Assembly (NCBI GenBank): GCA_019187495.1
Contig: JABAQN010000047.1
Span: 1-50,073 of the forward strand
Source of the DNA: Steroidobacteraceae bacterium
GTDB lineage: Bacteria > Pseudomonadota > Gammaproteobacteria > Steroidobacterales > Steroidobacteraceae
Length of the DNA stretch: 50,073 nt
Reading direction: 5' to 3'
The position numbers and the translations under genes were made by a program. Numbering within the stretch: position 1 is the first letter of the stretch; each line of letters opens with the position of its first letter. Below, piece after piece: positions 9,544-17,834 of this stretch. The notes beneath the pieces were generated by a model, which ran no database searches, was not told the origin of the DNA, and saw only the letters and a list, made by a program, of their open reading frames with translations.

Positions 9544-9572
9544 GGCTGTCCGCCGCCCGCCGTTCGCTCTTC
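9544..9572. repeat. Intergenic GCGGACAGC element, half copy E
   Basis: Between the convergent zapE and hppD genes, the minus strand reads, directly after the hppD stop, AGAGCGAACGGCGGGCGG followed by CGGACAGCC. The GGCGGGCGGCGGACAGCC portion is identical to part of copy C at 43095. No matching second arm is visible within the 48-nt gap, so this looks like a single arm of the dispersed element. Confidence 0.6.
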
Positions 9573-10626
9573 AAATCACCCCGCGCCGCACCTGGTCGAG
9601 TTCGATCGACTCGAACAGCGCGCGGAAGTTGCCCTCGCCGAACCCTTCGTTGCCCTTGCGCTGGATCACTTCGAAGAAAATCGGCCCGATCACGTTCTGC
9701 GTGAAGATCTGCAGCAGCGTGCCCTCGCCGCGGTCGGGGTTGCCGTCGATCAGGATCCGGCGCTCGCGCAGCGCCTCGATGCGCTCGCCGTGGTGCGGGA
9801 CGCGCGCATCGACCCCTTCGTAATAGGTGTCGGGCGTGTCCTGGAACTCGATGCCGCGCGCGCGCAGCAGGTCGACGGTGCGCAGGATGTCGTCGGTCGA
9901 GAGTGCGATGTGCTGGATGCCCTCGCCGTGGTAGAGCCTGAGGTACTCCTCGATCTGCGACTTGTCGTCCTGCGACTCGTTGATCGGGATGCGGATCTTG
10001 CCGCACGGGCTCGTCATCGCCCGGCTGAACAGCCCGGTGTGGCGGCCCTCGATGTCGAAGTAACGGATCTCGCGGAAGTTGAAGAGCCGCTCATAGAATC
10101 CCGCCCAACGGTCCATGCCGCCACGCTGCACGTTGTGCGTCAGGTGATCGATGCGCGTGAAGCCGACGCCCGCGGCACTGCCGCCGGACACGGGCTCCGG
10201 GCGGAAGTCGACGTCGTAGATCGACGATTCCCGGTAACGATCGACGAGATAGAGCAGCGAGCCGCCGATGCCTTCGATCGCCGGGATGTTGAGCTCCATC
10301 GGCCCGACACGCCCGACATGCGGCGTGGCGCCGAGCGCGAGTGCGCGCTCGTACGCACGCGCGGCGTCGTGCACGCGAAACGCCATTGCACAGGCGGAGG
10401 GCCCGTGCTTCGCGGCGAATGCCTGGCCGAAGGAATCCGGCTCCGCATTGATCAGGAAATTGACGTCACCCTGGCGGTGCAGCGTGACGTCCTTGCTGCG
10501 ATGGCGCGCGGTGACCGGGAATCCCATCCGTGCGAACAGCGAGCGCAGCAGCTGCGGATCCGGCGCCGTGTATTCGACGAATTCGAAGCCGTCCGTGCCC
10601 ATCGGGTTGTCGAAACCGGCGACCAT
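9571..10626 (-). CDS. hppD: 4-hydroxyphenylpyruvate dioxygenase
   Basis: The 351-residue Fe(II) dioxygenase converts 4-hydroxyphenylpyruvate to homogentisate in tyrosine catabolism. The C-terminal vicinal-oxygen-chelate domain carries the metal ligands: His in RIDHLTHNV, His in GIQHIALST and Glu in FFEVIQRKGNEGFGEGNF. The last segment, including GEGNFRALFESIE, is diagnostic of HPPD. The ATG at 10626 was chosen because AGGGTGG lies 6-12 nt upstream and the next 20 upstream codons run through the promoter. No homogentisate dioxygenase or fumarylacetoacetase gene follows here. The divergent MarR gene and a palindrome at the predicted transcription start suggest it is that regulator's target. Confidence 0.96.
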   Translation of the reverse strand: MVAGFDNPMGTDGFEFVEYTAPDPQLLRSLFARMGFPVTARHRSKDVTLHRQGDVNFLINAEPDSFGQAFAAKHGPSACAMAFRVHDAARAYERALALGATPHVGRVGPMELNIPAIEGIGGSLLYLVDRYRESSIYDVDFRPEPVSGGSAAGVGFTRIDHLTHNVQRGGMDRWAGFYERLFNFREIRYFDIEGRHTGLFSRAMTSPCGKIRIPINESQDDKSQIEEYLRLYHGEGIQHIALSTDDILRTVDLLRARGIEFQDTPDTYYEGVDARVPHHGERIEALRERRILIDGNPDRGEGTLLQIFTQNVIGPIFFEVIQRKGNEGFGEGNFRALFESIELDQVRRGVI

Positions 10627-10650
10627 CGTGACCACCCTGCAAATGGTTTC

Positions 10651-10666
10651 AGTTGCAACTATTATA
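10651..10666. promoter_or_regulatory. hppD/marR divergent promoter with palindromic operator candidate
   Basis: On the minus strand a consensus TATAAT (10661-10666) is followed at once by the perfect palindrome AGTTGCAACT (10651-10660), which would overlap or abut the hppD transcription start. On the plus strand TATTAT (10660-10665) stands 8 nt before the marR ATG. A MarR dimer bound here would block both genes. The -35 regions are poor matches. Binding is inferred from position and symmetry. Confidence 0.6.
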
Positions 10667-10673
10667 CCCGTCC

Positions 10674-11132
10674 ATGCCGGATGCACCCAGCCTGCTGCTC
10701 GACCGCTTCGTCCCCTACCGGCTGTCCGTGCTGGCGAACCTCGTGAGCAGCGCGATCGCGGAAGGTTACGCCGTGCGCTTCGGCCTCAGCATCCCGCAAT
10801 GGCGCGTCATGGCGGCGCTCGGCGAGCACCCCGGCATGAGCGCCGCGGAGGTTGCCGCGCGCACCGCGATGGACAAGGTCGCCGTCAGCCGTGCGGTCGC
10901 GTCGCTCGCGCGTTCGGGCCGGCTCGCGCGCGCGCGCTCCGGTGACGATCGTCGCCGCTCGCTGCTGCGGCTGTCACGGGCCGGCGCGGCAGTGTACGCC
11001 AGGGTCGCGCCATACGCGCTGGCCTACGAGGCGGCGCTGCTCGCCTCGCTCGATCACCGCGAGCGCGATGCGCTCGACCGGCTGCTCGCGAAGCTGACGC
11101 GGCGCGCGATCGACCTCGCGCCCTGTGTATAA
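10674..11132 (+). CDS. MarR family transcriptional regulator
   Basis: The 152-residue product is a MarR-type winged-helix regulator. The HTH region is MSAAEVAARTAMDKVAVSRAVASLARSGRLARARSG (shown in pieces: EVAARTAMDKVAVSRAVASL), followed by the wing DDRRRSLLRLSRAG. N- and C-terminal helices would form the dimer. It is divergent from hppD with 47 nt between the two start codons, so it most likely regulates tyrosine/4-hydroxyphenylpyruvate catabolism and itself. The ATG at 10674 has no Shine-Dalgarno sequence and lies 8 nt after a possible -10 box, so the transcript may be leaderless. A TTG seven codons upstream falls inside the operator and is unlikely. Confidence 0.88.
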   Translation: MPDAPSLLLDRFVPYRLSVLANLVSSAIAEGYAVRFGLSIPQWRVMAALGEHPGMSAAEVAARTAMDKVAVSRAVASLARSGRLARARSGDDRRRSLLRLSRAGAAVYARVAPYALAYEAALLASLDHRERDALDRLLAKLTRRAIDLAPCV

Positions 11133-11133
11133 T
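11128..11133 (+). promoter_or_regulatory. Possible -10 box upstream of the gdhB leader ORF
   Basis: TATAAT overlaps the marR stop codon (TAA at 11130-11132). It would place a transcription start near 11140, about 19 nt before the 33-codon ORF. No good -35 sequence is visible at 16-18 nt, so dependence on an activator or an extended element is possible. Confidence 0.4.
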
Positions 11134-11158
11134 CGCGCGCACTCGCGCAGGGGTTCCG

Positions 11159-11260
11159 ATGAAAACTGTTGTCGAGTCCGGCACCAGCTTTCAGCCGTTC
11201 CTCGCCGCCGTGCTCGCTGATCCACGAGGGTCGGCCTGGGAGAAGGAACCCGCATCGTGA
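11159..11260 (+). CDS. 33-residue upstream ORF coupled to gdhB
   Basis: An uninterrupted ORF starts at ATG 11159 with AGGGG 5-9 nt upstream. It encodes a 33-residue peptide beginning MKTVVESGTSFQPFLAAVLA and ending in EKEPAS. Its TGA at 11258-11260 overlaps the GTG start of gdhB at 11257 in a 4-nt GTGA arrangement typical of translational coupling, and the gdhB Shine-Dalgarno sequence (GAAGGA) lies within it. No family is recognised. It could be a small protein or a leader whose translation opens the weak GTG start of gdhB. There is no run of one amino acid that would indicate classical attenuation. Confidence 0.5.
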   Translation: MKTVVESGTSFQPFLAAVLADPRGSAWEKEPAS

Positions 11261-14200
11261 AAGACACCGTCCCTGCTGCCCGCCTCGCGCTGATCGAACG
11301 GATCGTGAAGGCGGCGCCGGCGAAGGGCGGCGCGCGCCAGCGCACCGCGCAAGCCGACTTCTTCCGCGTGTATTTCCGTGGTGTCGCCGACCTCGACCTG
11401 CGCGAACGCCCCGCCGCCGAGCTCGCCGGCATCGCGCAGAGCCACCGCGAACTCGGCCGCCGCCGCCTGCCGGCGCGCGCCTGCGTGCGGGTATTCAATC
11501 CCGATCCGGCGCGCGACGGATTCCAGTCGCGACACACGATCGTGCAGGTCGTCACCGATGACATGCCGTTCCTCGTCGATTCGGTCGGCATCGTCTTCGC
11601 GCGCAACCAGCTCGCGATGCACCTGATCATCCATCCGGTGGTCGCCGTGCGCCGCGATGCGCGCGGCGGCATGACCGGCGTCGCGGCCGGCGGCGATCCG
11701 CGCGCGCGCGCCGAGTCCTGGCAGTTCTACGAGATCGACCGGCGGAACGATCCGCAGGCGCTCGCGCGGCTCGAGGGCGAGATCCGCGCCGCGCTCGTCG
11801 ACGTGCAGGCGGCGGTCGAGGACTGGATGCCGATCCGCGACCGGGTACGCGGCATCGCTGCCGGCCTCGCGGATGCGACGCCGCTCGCCGCGACGGAAGT
11901 CTCCGAGGCACGCGAACTGCTCGAGTGGATGGAAGCGCAGCATTTCGTGTTCCTCGGCTACCGGCGCTACCGCCTGGTGCGGGGTGCGCACGAAGACCGG
12001 CTCGTGCCGGTGCCGCGCTCGGGCCTCGGCATCCTGCGCGACGGACATGGCGGGCGCCGCTCGCACGCGGTGCGCATGCGCGGGGAACTGCGCCAGCGCG
12101 CGCGCGAACCCGAACTGCTGGTGCTGACGAAGGCGAATACGCTCGCCACGGTCCACCGGGGCACCTACCTCGACTACGTCGGCGTCAAGACCTTCGATGC
12201 CAGGGGACGCGTCGACGGCGAGCACCGCATCCTCGGGCTCTGGACCTCGACGGTCTACTACCGCAGCGCCCGCGCGATCCCGGTGCTGCGCCACAAGGTC
12301 GAGAGCGTGATCAATCATTTCGGGCTCGCGCCGCAGAGCCACGACGCGAAGGCAGCCGTCAACGTGCTCGAGACCTATCCGCGCGACGAGCTGTTCCAGG
12401 CGAGCGTCGCGGACCTCATCCACATCGTGCGCGAAGTCGTGAACCTCTACGACCGCCGCACCGTGCGCCTGCTCGCGCGCCGCGACCCGTACGGCCGCTT
12501 CTATTCCTGCCTCGTCTATGTGCCGCGCGACCGCTACAGCACCGACGTACGCCGCGAGATCGAGCGCATCCTGATGGCCGGTCTCGGTGGCCAGGCGTTC
12601 GAATCGCAGGTGCAGATTTCCGATTCGCGCCTCGCGCGGGTGCACGTCGTCGTGCGAATCGACCGTACGCGGCGCGCGGCGCCCGAGGTGGCGCGACTGC
12701 AGCGCGAGATCGCGACGGCCGCGACCAACTGGTTCGACCGGCTGTCCGTCGCGCTGAAGGCGAGATACGACGAGGCGACATCGCTCGCGCTGCTCGAGCG
12801 TTATTCGCGGGCCTTTCCGGCCGCCTACGAGGAGGAAGCCACCGCCGCCGACATGATCGAGGACATCGCCGATCTCGAGCATCTGCGGCGCGAGCCCGGC
12901 GCCCTGCGGCTCAACCTGCACCGGCCGGCCGGCAGCCGCGCCTCGACGGTCCACCTCAAGTTCGTGAAGCGTGGCGCCACGATCCCGATCTCGGACATGC
13001 TGCCGCTGCTCGAGAACTTCGGGCTGCGCGTGATCACCGAGCGTCCCTACGAGCTCGCGTGGCCCGAAGGCGGCGAGGCGTGGATCCAGGACTTCGAACT
13101 CGAGCATCGCGATGGCCACGCGATCGACATCGCGAAGGTCGAGGATCTCTTCAAGGAAGGCGTCGGCGCGGCGTGGGGCGGCGCGATCGAGAACGACGGC
13201 TTCAACCGGCTCGTGCTGCTCGGGAACCTGCCGTCGCGCGATGTGACGGCGCTGCGCCTGATCGCGAAATACCTGCTGCAGACCGGCGTGCCGTTCAGCC
13301 AGGCCGCGATGGAGCGCGCGCTCGCGCGCCATGGACGCATCGCGGGCGAGCTCGTGGCGCTGCTGCACGCCCGCTTCGATCCCGCCGTTTCCGCCGCGGC
13401 CCGGGCGCGCCAGTCCGAACGCATTGTCCGCTCGATCGGCGCGGCGCTCGCGCAGGTCACGAGCCTCGACGAGGATCGCATCCTGCGTGGCTTCCTCGCG
13501 GTCGTGCGCGCCATGTTGCGCACCAACTTCTACCAGCGCGACGCCGGCGGGAACCCGAAGGACTACATTTCGGTGAAGCTCGACCCGGCGAAGATCCCGG
13601 ACCTGCCGCTGCCGCGCCCGAAATTCGAGATCTTCGTCTACAGCCCGCGCGTCGAGGGCGTGCACCTGCGCATGGCCGCCGTCGCCCGCGGCGGCATCCG
13701 CTGGTCCGACCGCCGCGAAGACTTCCGCACCGAAGTGCTCGGCCTGATGAAGGCGCAGAACGTCAAGAACACCGTCATCGTGCCGGCGGGCGCCAAGGGC
13801 GGCTTCGTGCCGAAGCAGCTGCCGGCGCTCGGCACGCGCGACGACCTGCAGAAGGAGGCGATCGCGGGCTATCGCACGTTCATCCGCGGCCTGCTCGACA
13901 TCACCGACAACATCGTCGGTGCGAAAGTCGTGCCGCCGGCCGACGTCGTGCGCCACGACGGCGACGATCCCTACCTCGTCGTGGCGGCCGACAAGGGCAC
14001 GGCCACCTTCTCCGACATCGCCAACGGCATCTCTGCCGAGTACGGATTCTGGCTGGCGGACGCCTTCGCCTCGGGCGGTTCGGCCGGCTACGACCACAAG
14101 GGGATGGGCATCACGGCGCGCGGCGCGTGGGAATGCGTCAAGCGCCACCTGCGCGAAATCGACATCGACACGGAACAGCACGATTTCACCGTCGCGGGCA

Positions 14201-16083
14201 TCGGCGACATGGCGGGCGACGTGTTCGGCAACGGCATGCTGCTGTCGAAGCACATCCGGCTGGTCGCCGCATTCAATCACATGCACGTCTTCCTCGACCC
14301 GGAGCCGGATGCCGCGCGCAGCTTCACGGAGCGCCGACGGCTGTTCGACCTGCCCCGCTCGAGCTGGGACGACTACGACCGCAAGCTGATCTCGCGCGGC
14401 GGCGGCGTGTTCCTGCGCAGCGCGAAGTCGATTCCGCTGTCGGCGGAGGCCCGCCGCCTGCTGGGCGTCGACGCCCCGTCGGCGACGCCGCAGGACGTGA
14501 TCCGCGCGATCCTGCGCATGCGCGTCGATCTGCTGTGGAACGGCGGCATCGGCACCTACGTCAAGGGATCGACCGAGCGCCATGCGGAGGTCGGCGACCG
14601 CAGCAACGACGGCGTGCGCGTCGATGGACGCGAGCTGCGCGCCCGTGTGGTCGGTGAAGGCGGCAATCTCGGCTGCACGCAGCGGGGGCGCATCGAATAT
14701 GCCTCGACAGGCGGCCGGATCAACACCGACTTCATCGACAATTCCGCCGGCGTCAACACCTCGGACCTCGAGGTGAACATCAAGATCCTGCTGTCGGCGC
14801 CCGAGCGCGCCGGCCGCCTGACGCGACCGGCCCGCAACCGGCTGCTCGCCGGCATGACACGCGAGGTCGCCTCGCACGTGCTGCGCAACAACTACCTGCA
14901 GGGCCAGGCGATCTCGACGCTCGAAGTGAATGCCGCCGCGCGCCTCAGCGAGTACCGCGGCCTGCTGCGCGCGCTCGAGCGCGCGGGTGATCTGGATCGC
15001 GCGATCGAGTTCCTGCCGGGCGAGGATGAACTCACCGATCGGGCCAAGCGCGGCGTCGGCCTCACGCGCCCCGAGCTCGCCGTGGTGCTCGCCTACAGCA
15101 AGATCTGGCTGTCGGGCGAGCTGATCGGGTCGGATGTGCCGGAAGATCCGTACCTCGCCGAGGAACTGCGGCGCTACTTCCCGCAGGCGCTGCGCCGCCG
15201 GTTCGCGCGCGACATCGAGCACCATCGGTTGCGGCGCGAGATCATCGTGACCGCGACGACCAACAGCCTCGTCAATCGCATGGGCCCGGTATTCGCCTGG
15301 CGTGCAGCCGAGGAGACCGGCGCGTCGATGGGACAGATCGCACGCGCGTACACGATCGCGCGCGAGGCATTCGCGATGCGCGATACCTGGACCGCGGTCG
15401 AGGCGCTCGACAGCAAGGCGCCCGCGAGTGCGCAGTACCAGGCCCTCGACCAGACGGCGCGCAGCCTCAGGCACATGAGCTACTGGTTGCTCACGCACCG
15501 CCGGCGCAACCTGCACGTCGAACGCACCGTGGCCGAGTTCCGGCCGGGCGTGCTCGAACTCAGGGCCGCGCTGCAGGAAGTCGCGACCGGGCTGGTGCAC
15601 GAGAACAATGCGCGACGCATCGGGCAACTGCGCGACGCCGGCCTCCCCGCGGCGCTCGCCGAGCGCGTCGGCGTGCTCGAATCCATGGAGCCCGCCTTCG
15701 ACCTGGTCGAACTCGCGGCGGAGCATCGCATCGCCGTGCGCGAGACGGCGCGCATCTACTTCGCGGTGGGCGCGGCCGTCGGCCTCGACTGGATCCGCGC
15801 ACAGATCGGCACGCTCGCGGTCACGGGTCCCTGGCAGGCGAGCGCGCGCTCGGCGCTGCGCGCCAGCGCCGCACGCGCCCATCGCCGGCTCGTCTCGCAG
15901 GTGCTGCGCGCGGGCGGGCGACGCGGCGCGGCGCGCGACCCGATCACGTCCTGGATCGCGGCGCAGGGCGACGACCACGCGCAATGGGCGCGGATGCTCG
16001 CGGACATGCGCGCGACGGATCGTCCGGATTTCGCGACCCTGTCGGTCGGCGTGGAGGCGATCCGCAAGCTCGCCGACGGCTGA
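11257..16083 (+). CDS. gdhB: Large NAD-specific glutamate dehydrogenase (180 kDa class)
   Basis: The 1608-residue product is the giant NAD-dependent glutamate dehydrogenase, which deaminates glutamate to 2-oxoglutarate and ammonia in amino-acid catabolism. An N-terminal ACT-like regulatory region (for example VRVFNPDP, VTDDMPFLVDSV) covers roughly the first 700 residues. The catalytic core starts near residue 810 with RGGIRWSDRREDFRTEVLGL, then GAKGGFVPK with the catalytic Lys, DKGTATFSDIAN, GGSAGYDHKGMGITARGAW and the NAD-fold segment VAGIGDMAGDVFGNGMLLS. Length is usual for the class. The GTG start at 11257 has GAAGGA about 9 nt upstream and overlaps a small upstream ORF. The stop overlaps the next gene by one base. 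Confidence 0.96.
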   Translation: MKDTVPAARLALIERIVKAAPAKGGARQRTAQADFFRVYFRGVADLDLRERPAAELAGIAQSHRELGRRRLPARACVRVFNPDPARDGFQSRHTIVQVVTDDMPFLVDSVGIVFARNQLAMHLIIHPVVAVRRDARGGMTGVAAGGDPRARAESWQFYEIDRRNDPQALARLEGEIRAALVDVQAAVEDWMPIRDRVRGIAAGLADATPLAATEVSEARELLEWMEAQHFVFLGYRRYRLVRGAHEDRLVPVPRSGLGILRDGHGGRRSHAVRMRGELRQRAREPELLVLTKANTLATVHRGTYLDYVGVKTFDARGRVDGEHRILGLWTSTVYYRSARAIPVLRHKVESVINHFGLAPQSHDAKAAVNVLETYPRDELFQASVADLIHIVREVVNLYDRRTVRLLARRDPYGRFYSCLVYVPRDRYSTDVRREIERILMAGLGGQAFESQVQISDSRLARVHVVVRIDRTRRAAPEVARLQREIATAATNWFDRLSVALKARYDEATSLALLERYSRAFPAAYEEEATAADMIEDIADLEHLRREPGALRLNLHRPAGSRASTVHLKFVKRGATIPISDMLPLLENFGLRVITERPYELAWPEGGEAWIQDFELEHRDGHAIDIAKVEDLFKEGVGAAWGGAIENDGFNRLVLLGNLPSRDVTALRLIAKYLLQTGVPFSQAAMERALARHGRIAGELVALLHARFDPAVSAAARARQSERIVRSIGAALAQVTSLDEDRILRGFLAVVRAMLRTNFYQRDAGGNPKDYISVKLDPAKIPDLPLPRPKFEIFVYSPRVEGVHLRMAAVARGGIRWSDRREDFRTEVLGLMKAQNVKNTVIVPAGAKGGFVPKQLPALGTRDDLQKEAIAGYRTFIRGLLDITDNIVGAKVVPPADVVRHDGDDPYLVVAADKGTATFSDIANGISAEYGFWLADAFASGGSAGYDHKGMGITARGAWECVKRHLREIDIDTEQHDFTVAGIGDMAGDVFGNGMLLSKHIRLVAAFNHMHVFLDPEPDAARSFTERRRLFDLPRSSWDDYDRKLISRGGGVFLRSAKSIPLSAEARRLLGVDAPSATPQDVIRAILRMRVDLLWNGGIGTYVKGSTERHAEVGDRSNDGVRVDGRELRARVVGEGGNLGCTQRGRIEYASTGGRINTDFIDNSAGVNTSDLEVNIKILLSAPERAGRLTRPARNRLLAGMTREVASHVLRNNYLQGQAISTLEVNAAARLSEYRGLLRALERAGDLDRAIEFLPGEDELTDRAKRGVGLTRPELAVVLAYSKIWLSGELIGSDVPEDPYLAEELRRYFPQALRRRFARDIEHHRLRREIIVTATTNSLVNRMGPVFAWRAAEETGASMGQIARAYTIAREAFAMRDTWTAVEALDSKAPASAQYQALDQTARSLRHMSYWLLTHRRRNLHVERTVAEFRPGVLELRAALQEVATGLVHENNARRIGQLRDAGLPAALAERVGVLESMEPAFDLVELAAEHRIAVRETARIYFAVGAAVGLDWIRAQIGTLAVTGPWQASARSALRASAARAHRRLVSQVLRAGGRRGAARDPITSWIAAQGDDHAQWARMLADMRATDRPDFATLSVGVEAIRKLADG

Positions 16084-16898
16084 TGCGCCTGTCGCTCGTC
16101 GTCACGACGTACGAGCGGCCCGACGCGCTCGCGGTGGTGCTCGCGACGATCGCCGCGCAACGGCGTGCGCCCGAAGAGCTGATCATCGCCGACGACGGCT
16201 CGGGGCCGGCGACGCGCGCAGTCATCGATGCATTCGCGGCGCGCTGCCGCGTTCCGTGCACGACCGTCCGGCAGGAGCACGCGGGATTTCGCGCGGCGCG
16301 GCTGCGCAATCTCGCGATCGCCGCGAGCCGTGGCGACTACGTCGTGTTCGTCGACGGTGACATGCTGCTGCACCCCGCGTTCGTGCGGGACCACGCGGTG
16401 GCGGCGCAGCGCGGGTCGTTCGTGCAGGGCATGCGGATTGCGCTCGATGCAGCCGGCACGGACGCGATGCTCGCCGCGGGAGCGCTGCCGCCCGACGGCG
16501 GGAGTCCGCGCGGTGCGCGCGGCGCGCGCCGCCTCTACGCCCGCCACAGCCCGACCCTCGCGCGCCTCTCGATGCGCCTCGCAAACCGCATCGTCGCGGT
16601 GAAGAGCTGCAATCTCGCGATCTGGCGGGACGATCTCGAGGCCGTGAACGGCTTCAACGAGGCGTTCACCGGCTGGGGCCCGGAAGACAAGGAACTCGTC
16701 GCCCGGCTCGTGCACCTCGGCCGGCGCCGGCGCACGCTGGTCTTCGGCGGCATCGCCTGGCACCTGCACCATGCGCCGGCCGCCCGTGACCGGCGCGCGG
16801 CAAACGAGGCGCTCTACGCCGACACGCTGGCCCGCCGCACGGTGCGCTGCGAGCAAGGCCTCGCGTCCCACCTGCCGCAAACGCCCCGCTGGCTGTAA
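16083..16898 (+). CDS. Family 2 glycosyltransferase
   Basis: The 271-residue GT-A glycosyltransferase begins LSLVVTTYERPDALAVVL and has an IIADDGSG nucleotide-sugar segment, a metal-binding DxD-like motif in VVFVDGDMLLHP (about residue 95), and a C-terminal acceptor/galactosyl-type segment SCNLAIWRDDLEAVNGFNEAF followed by GWGPEDKELVARL. It would transfer a sugar in cell-envelope polysaccharide or LPS synthesis; donor and acceptor are unknown. The ATG overlaps the gdhB stop (TGATG), so it is translated from the same message. No other glycan gene is nearby. No transmembrane segment is visible, so it is probably a cytoplasmic, membrane-associated enzyme. Confidence 0.85.
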   Translation: MRLSLVVTTYERPDALAVVLATIAAQRRAPEELIIADDGSGPATRAVIDAFAARCRVPCTTVRQEHAGFRAARLRNLAIAASRGDYVVFVDGDMLLHPAFVRDHAVAAQRGSFVQGMRIALDAAGTDAMLAAGALPPDGGSPRGARGARRLYARHSPTLARLSMRLANRIVAVKSCNLAIWRDDLEAVNGFNEAFTGWGPEDKELVARLVHLGRRRRTLVFGGIAWHLHHAPAARDRRAANEALYADTLARRTVRCEQGLASHLPQTPRWL

Positions 16899-16926
16899 TC
16901 TGTAAGCCGTTCACTGTCCGCTTTTC
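16899..16926. repeat. Degenerate GCGGACAG-word element, copy D
   Basis: The short gap after the glycosyltransferase stop contains GTAAGCCGTTCACTGTCCGC. Its reverse complement starts GCGGACAG and contains GAACGGCTTAC, words also seen in copy B at 20481. It looks like a remnant of the dispersed element. Confidence 0.35.
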
Positions 16927-16938
16927 ATTGGAGCCATC

Positions 16939-17691
16939 GTGCCCGGCAAACTCCTGCTCATCCGCCACGGCCAGAGCGCCTGGAATCTCGAAAACCTCTT
17001 CACCGGCTGGACCGACGTCGACCTCACGGAACAGGGTCGCGCGGAAGCGAAGCAGGCGGGCGTCGAGATCCGGCGCGCGGGCCTCTCGATCGATCTCGCC
17101 TTCACCTCGGTGCTGAAGCGCGCGATCCGCACGCTCTGGCACGTGCTCGACGAAACGGACCGGATGTGGATACCCGTCGAGCGCAGCTGGCGCCTGAACG
17201 AACGGCACTATGGCGCGCTCCAGGGGCTCGACAAGGCGCAGACCGTCGAGAAGCACGGCGAGGCGCAGGTGAAAATCTGGCGACGCAGCTACGACATCCC
17301 GCCGCCACCGCTCGCCGCCGATGACCCGCGCCATCCGCGCTTCGACCCGCGCTACGCGGACGTCGACCCCGCGCTGCTGCCGGCGACCGAGTCGCTCAAG
17401 GACACGCTCGCGCGCGTGCTGCCGTACTGGAACGAGCGGATCGCGCCGGCGCTGCGCGCCGGACGCAATGTCGCCGTCGTCGCCCACGGCAACAGCCTGC
17501 GCGCGATGGTCAAGATGCTGGACGAGGTATCCGAGGCGGACATCGTGGAACTCAACATCCCGACCGGCGTCCCGCGGCTCTACGAACTCGACGCCGCGCT
17601 GCGCCCGGTCGCGAGCCGCTACCTCGGCGATGCGGCCGCCATCGCGGCGGCGGCGGAGGCCGTGAAGCGCCAGGCCTCGGCGCGGGCCTGA
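16939..17691 (+). CDS. gpmA: 2,3-bisphosphoglycerate-dependent phosphoglycerate mutase
   Basis: The 250-residue glycolytic enzyme interconverts 3- and 2-phosphoglycerate. The phosphohistidine motif [20 protein letters not shown] is at residues 5-24. [12 protein letters not shown] and the second catalytic His in [13 protein letters not shown] are present, with the C-terminal [13 protein letters not shown]. Length is normal for the dPGM class. The GTG start at 16939 has TTGGAG 6-11 nt upstream. The last about 20 residues are Ala-rich. Confidence 0.97.
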   Translation: MPGKLLLIRHGQSAWNLENLFTGWTDVDLTEQGRAEAKQAGVEIRRAGLSIDLAFTSVLKRAIRTLWHVLDETDRMWIPVERSWRLNERHYGALQGLDKAQTVEKHGEAQVKIWRRSYDIPPPPLAADDPRHPRFDPRYADVDPALLPATESLKDTLARVLPYWNERIAPALRAGRNVAVVAHGNSLRAMVKMLDEVSEADIVELNIPTGVPRLYELDAALRPVASRYLGDAAAIAAAAEAVKRQASARA

Positions 17692-17750
17692 GAGGCCGGC
17701 CTCGCCGGAGCGGTGATGTTTTCGCGCAACAATCGACTCAATCCTGCCCT

Positions 17751-17822
17751 TTGACACCTGAAAGAAGTAGGCAGAATATGTTGCCTAGTCCCTACAACGG
17801 GACCCCATAAACATATCAGGGG
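17751..17822 (+). promoter_or_regulatory. Promoter and structured leader of the TonB-dependent receptor gene
   Basis: A perfect TTGACA (17751-17756) is followed by weak -10 candidates CAGAAT (17772-17777, 15-nt spacer) or GAATAT (17774-17779, 17-nt spacer). The leader then has GTCCC-TACAAC-GGGAC (17788-17803) and, overlapping it by one base, CCCC (17803-17806), which can pair with GGGG (17819-17822) in the Shine-Dalgarno region. The two helices may be alternatives. No known riboswitch is recognised. Confidence 0.4.
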
Positions 17823-17834
17823 AGTCTTTCAAGG

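Noticed and set aside
11191..15984. A 1597-codon open frame on the minus strand opposite gdhB
   Set aside because: It is the mirror of codon bias in gdhB: Arg/His/Glu-rich low-complexity sequence with no domain, while the plus-strand frame has clear GDH motifs throughout.
17685..17703. GC-rich dyads after gpmA (GGCCT-GAG-AGGCC and GAGGCCGGCCTC) as an intrinsic terminator
   Set aside because: No T-run follows the stem, and the palindrome is short; it may fold but a terminator cannot be supported.
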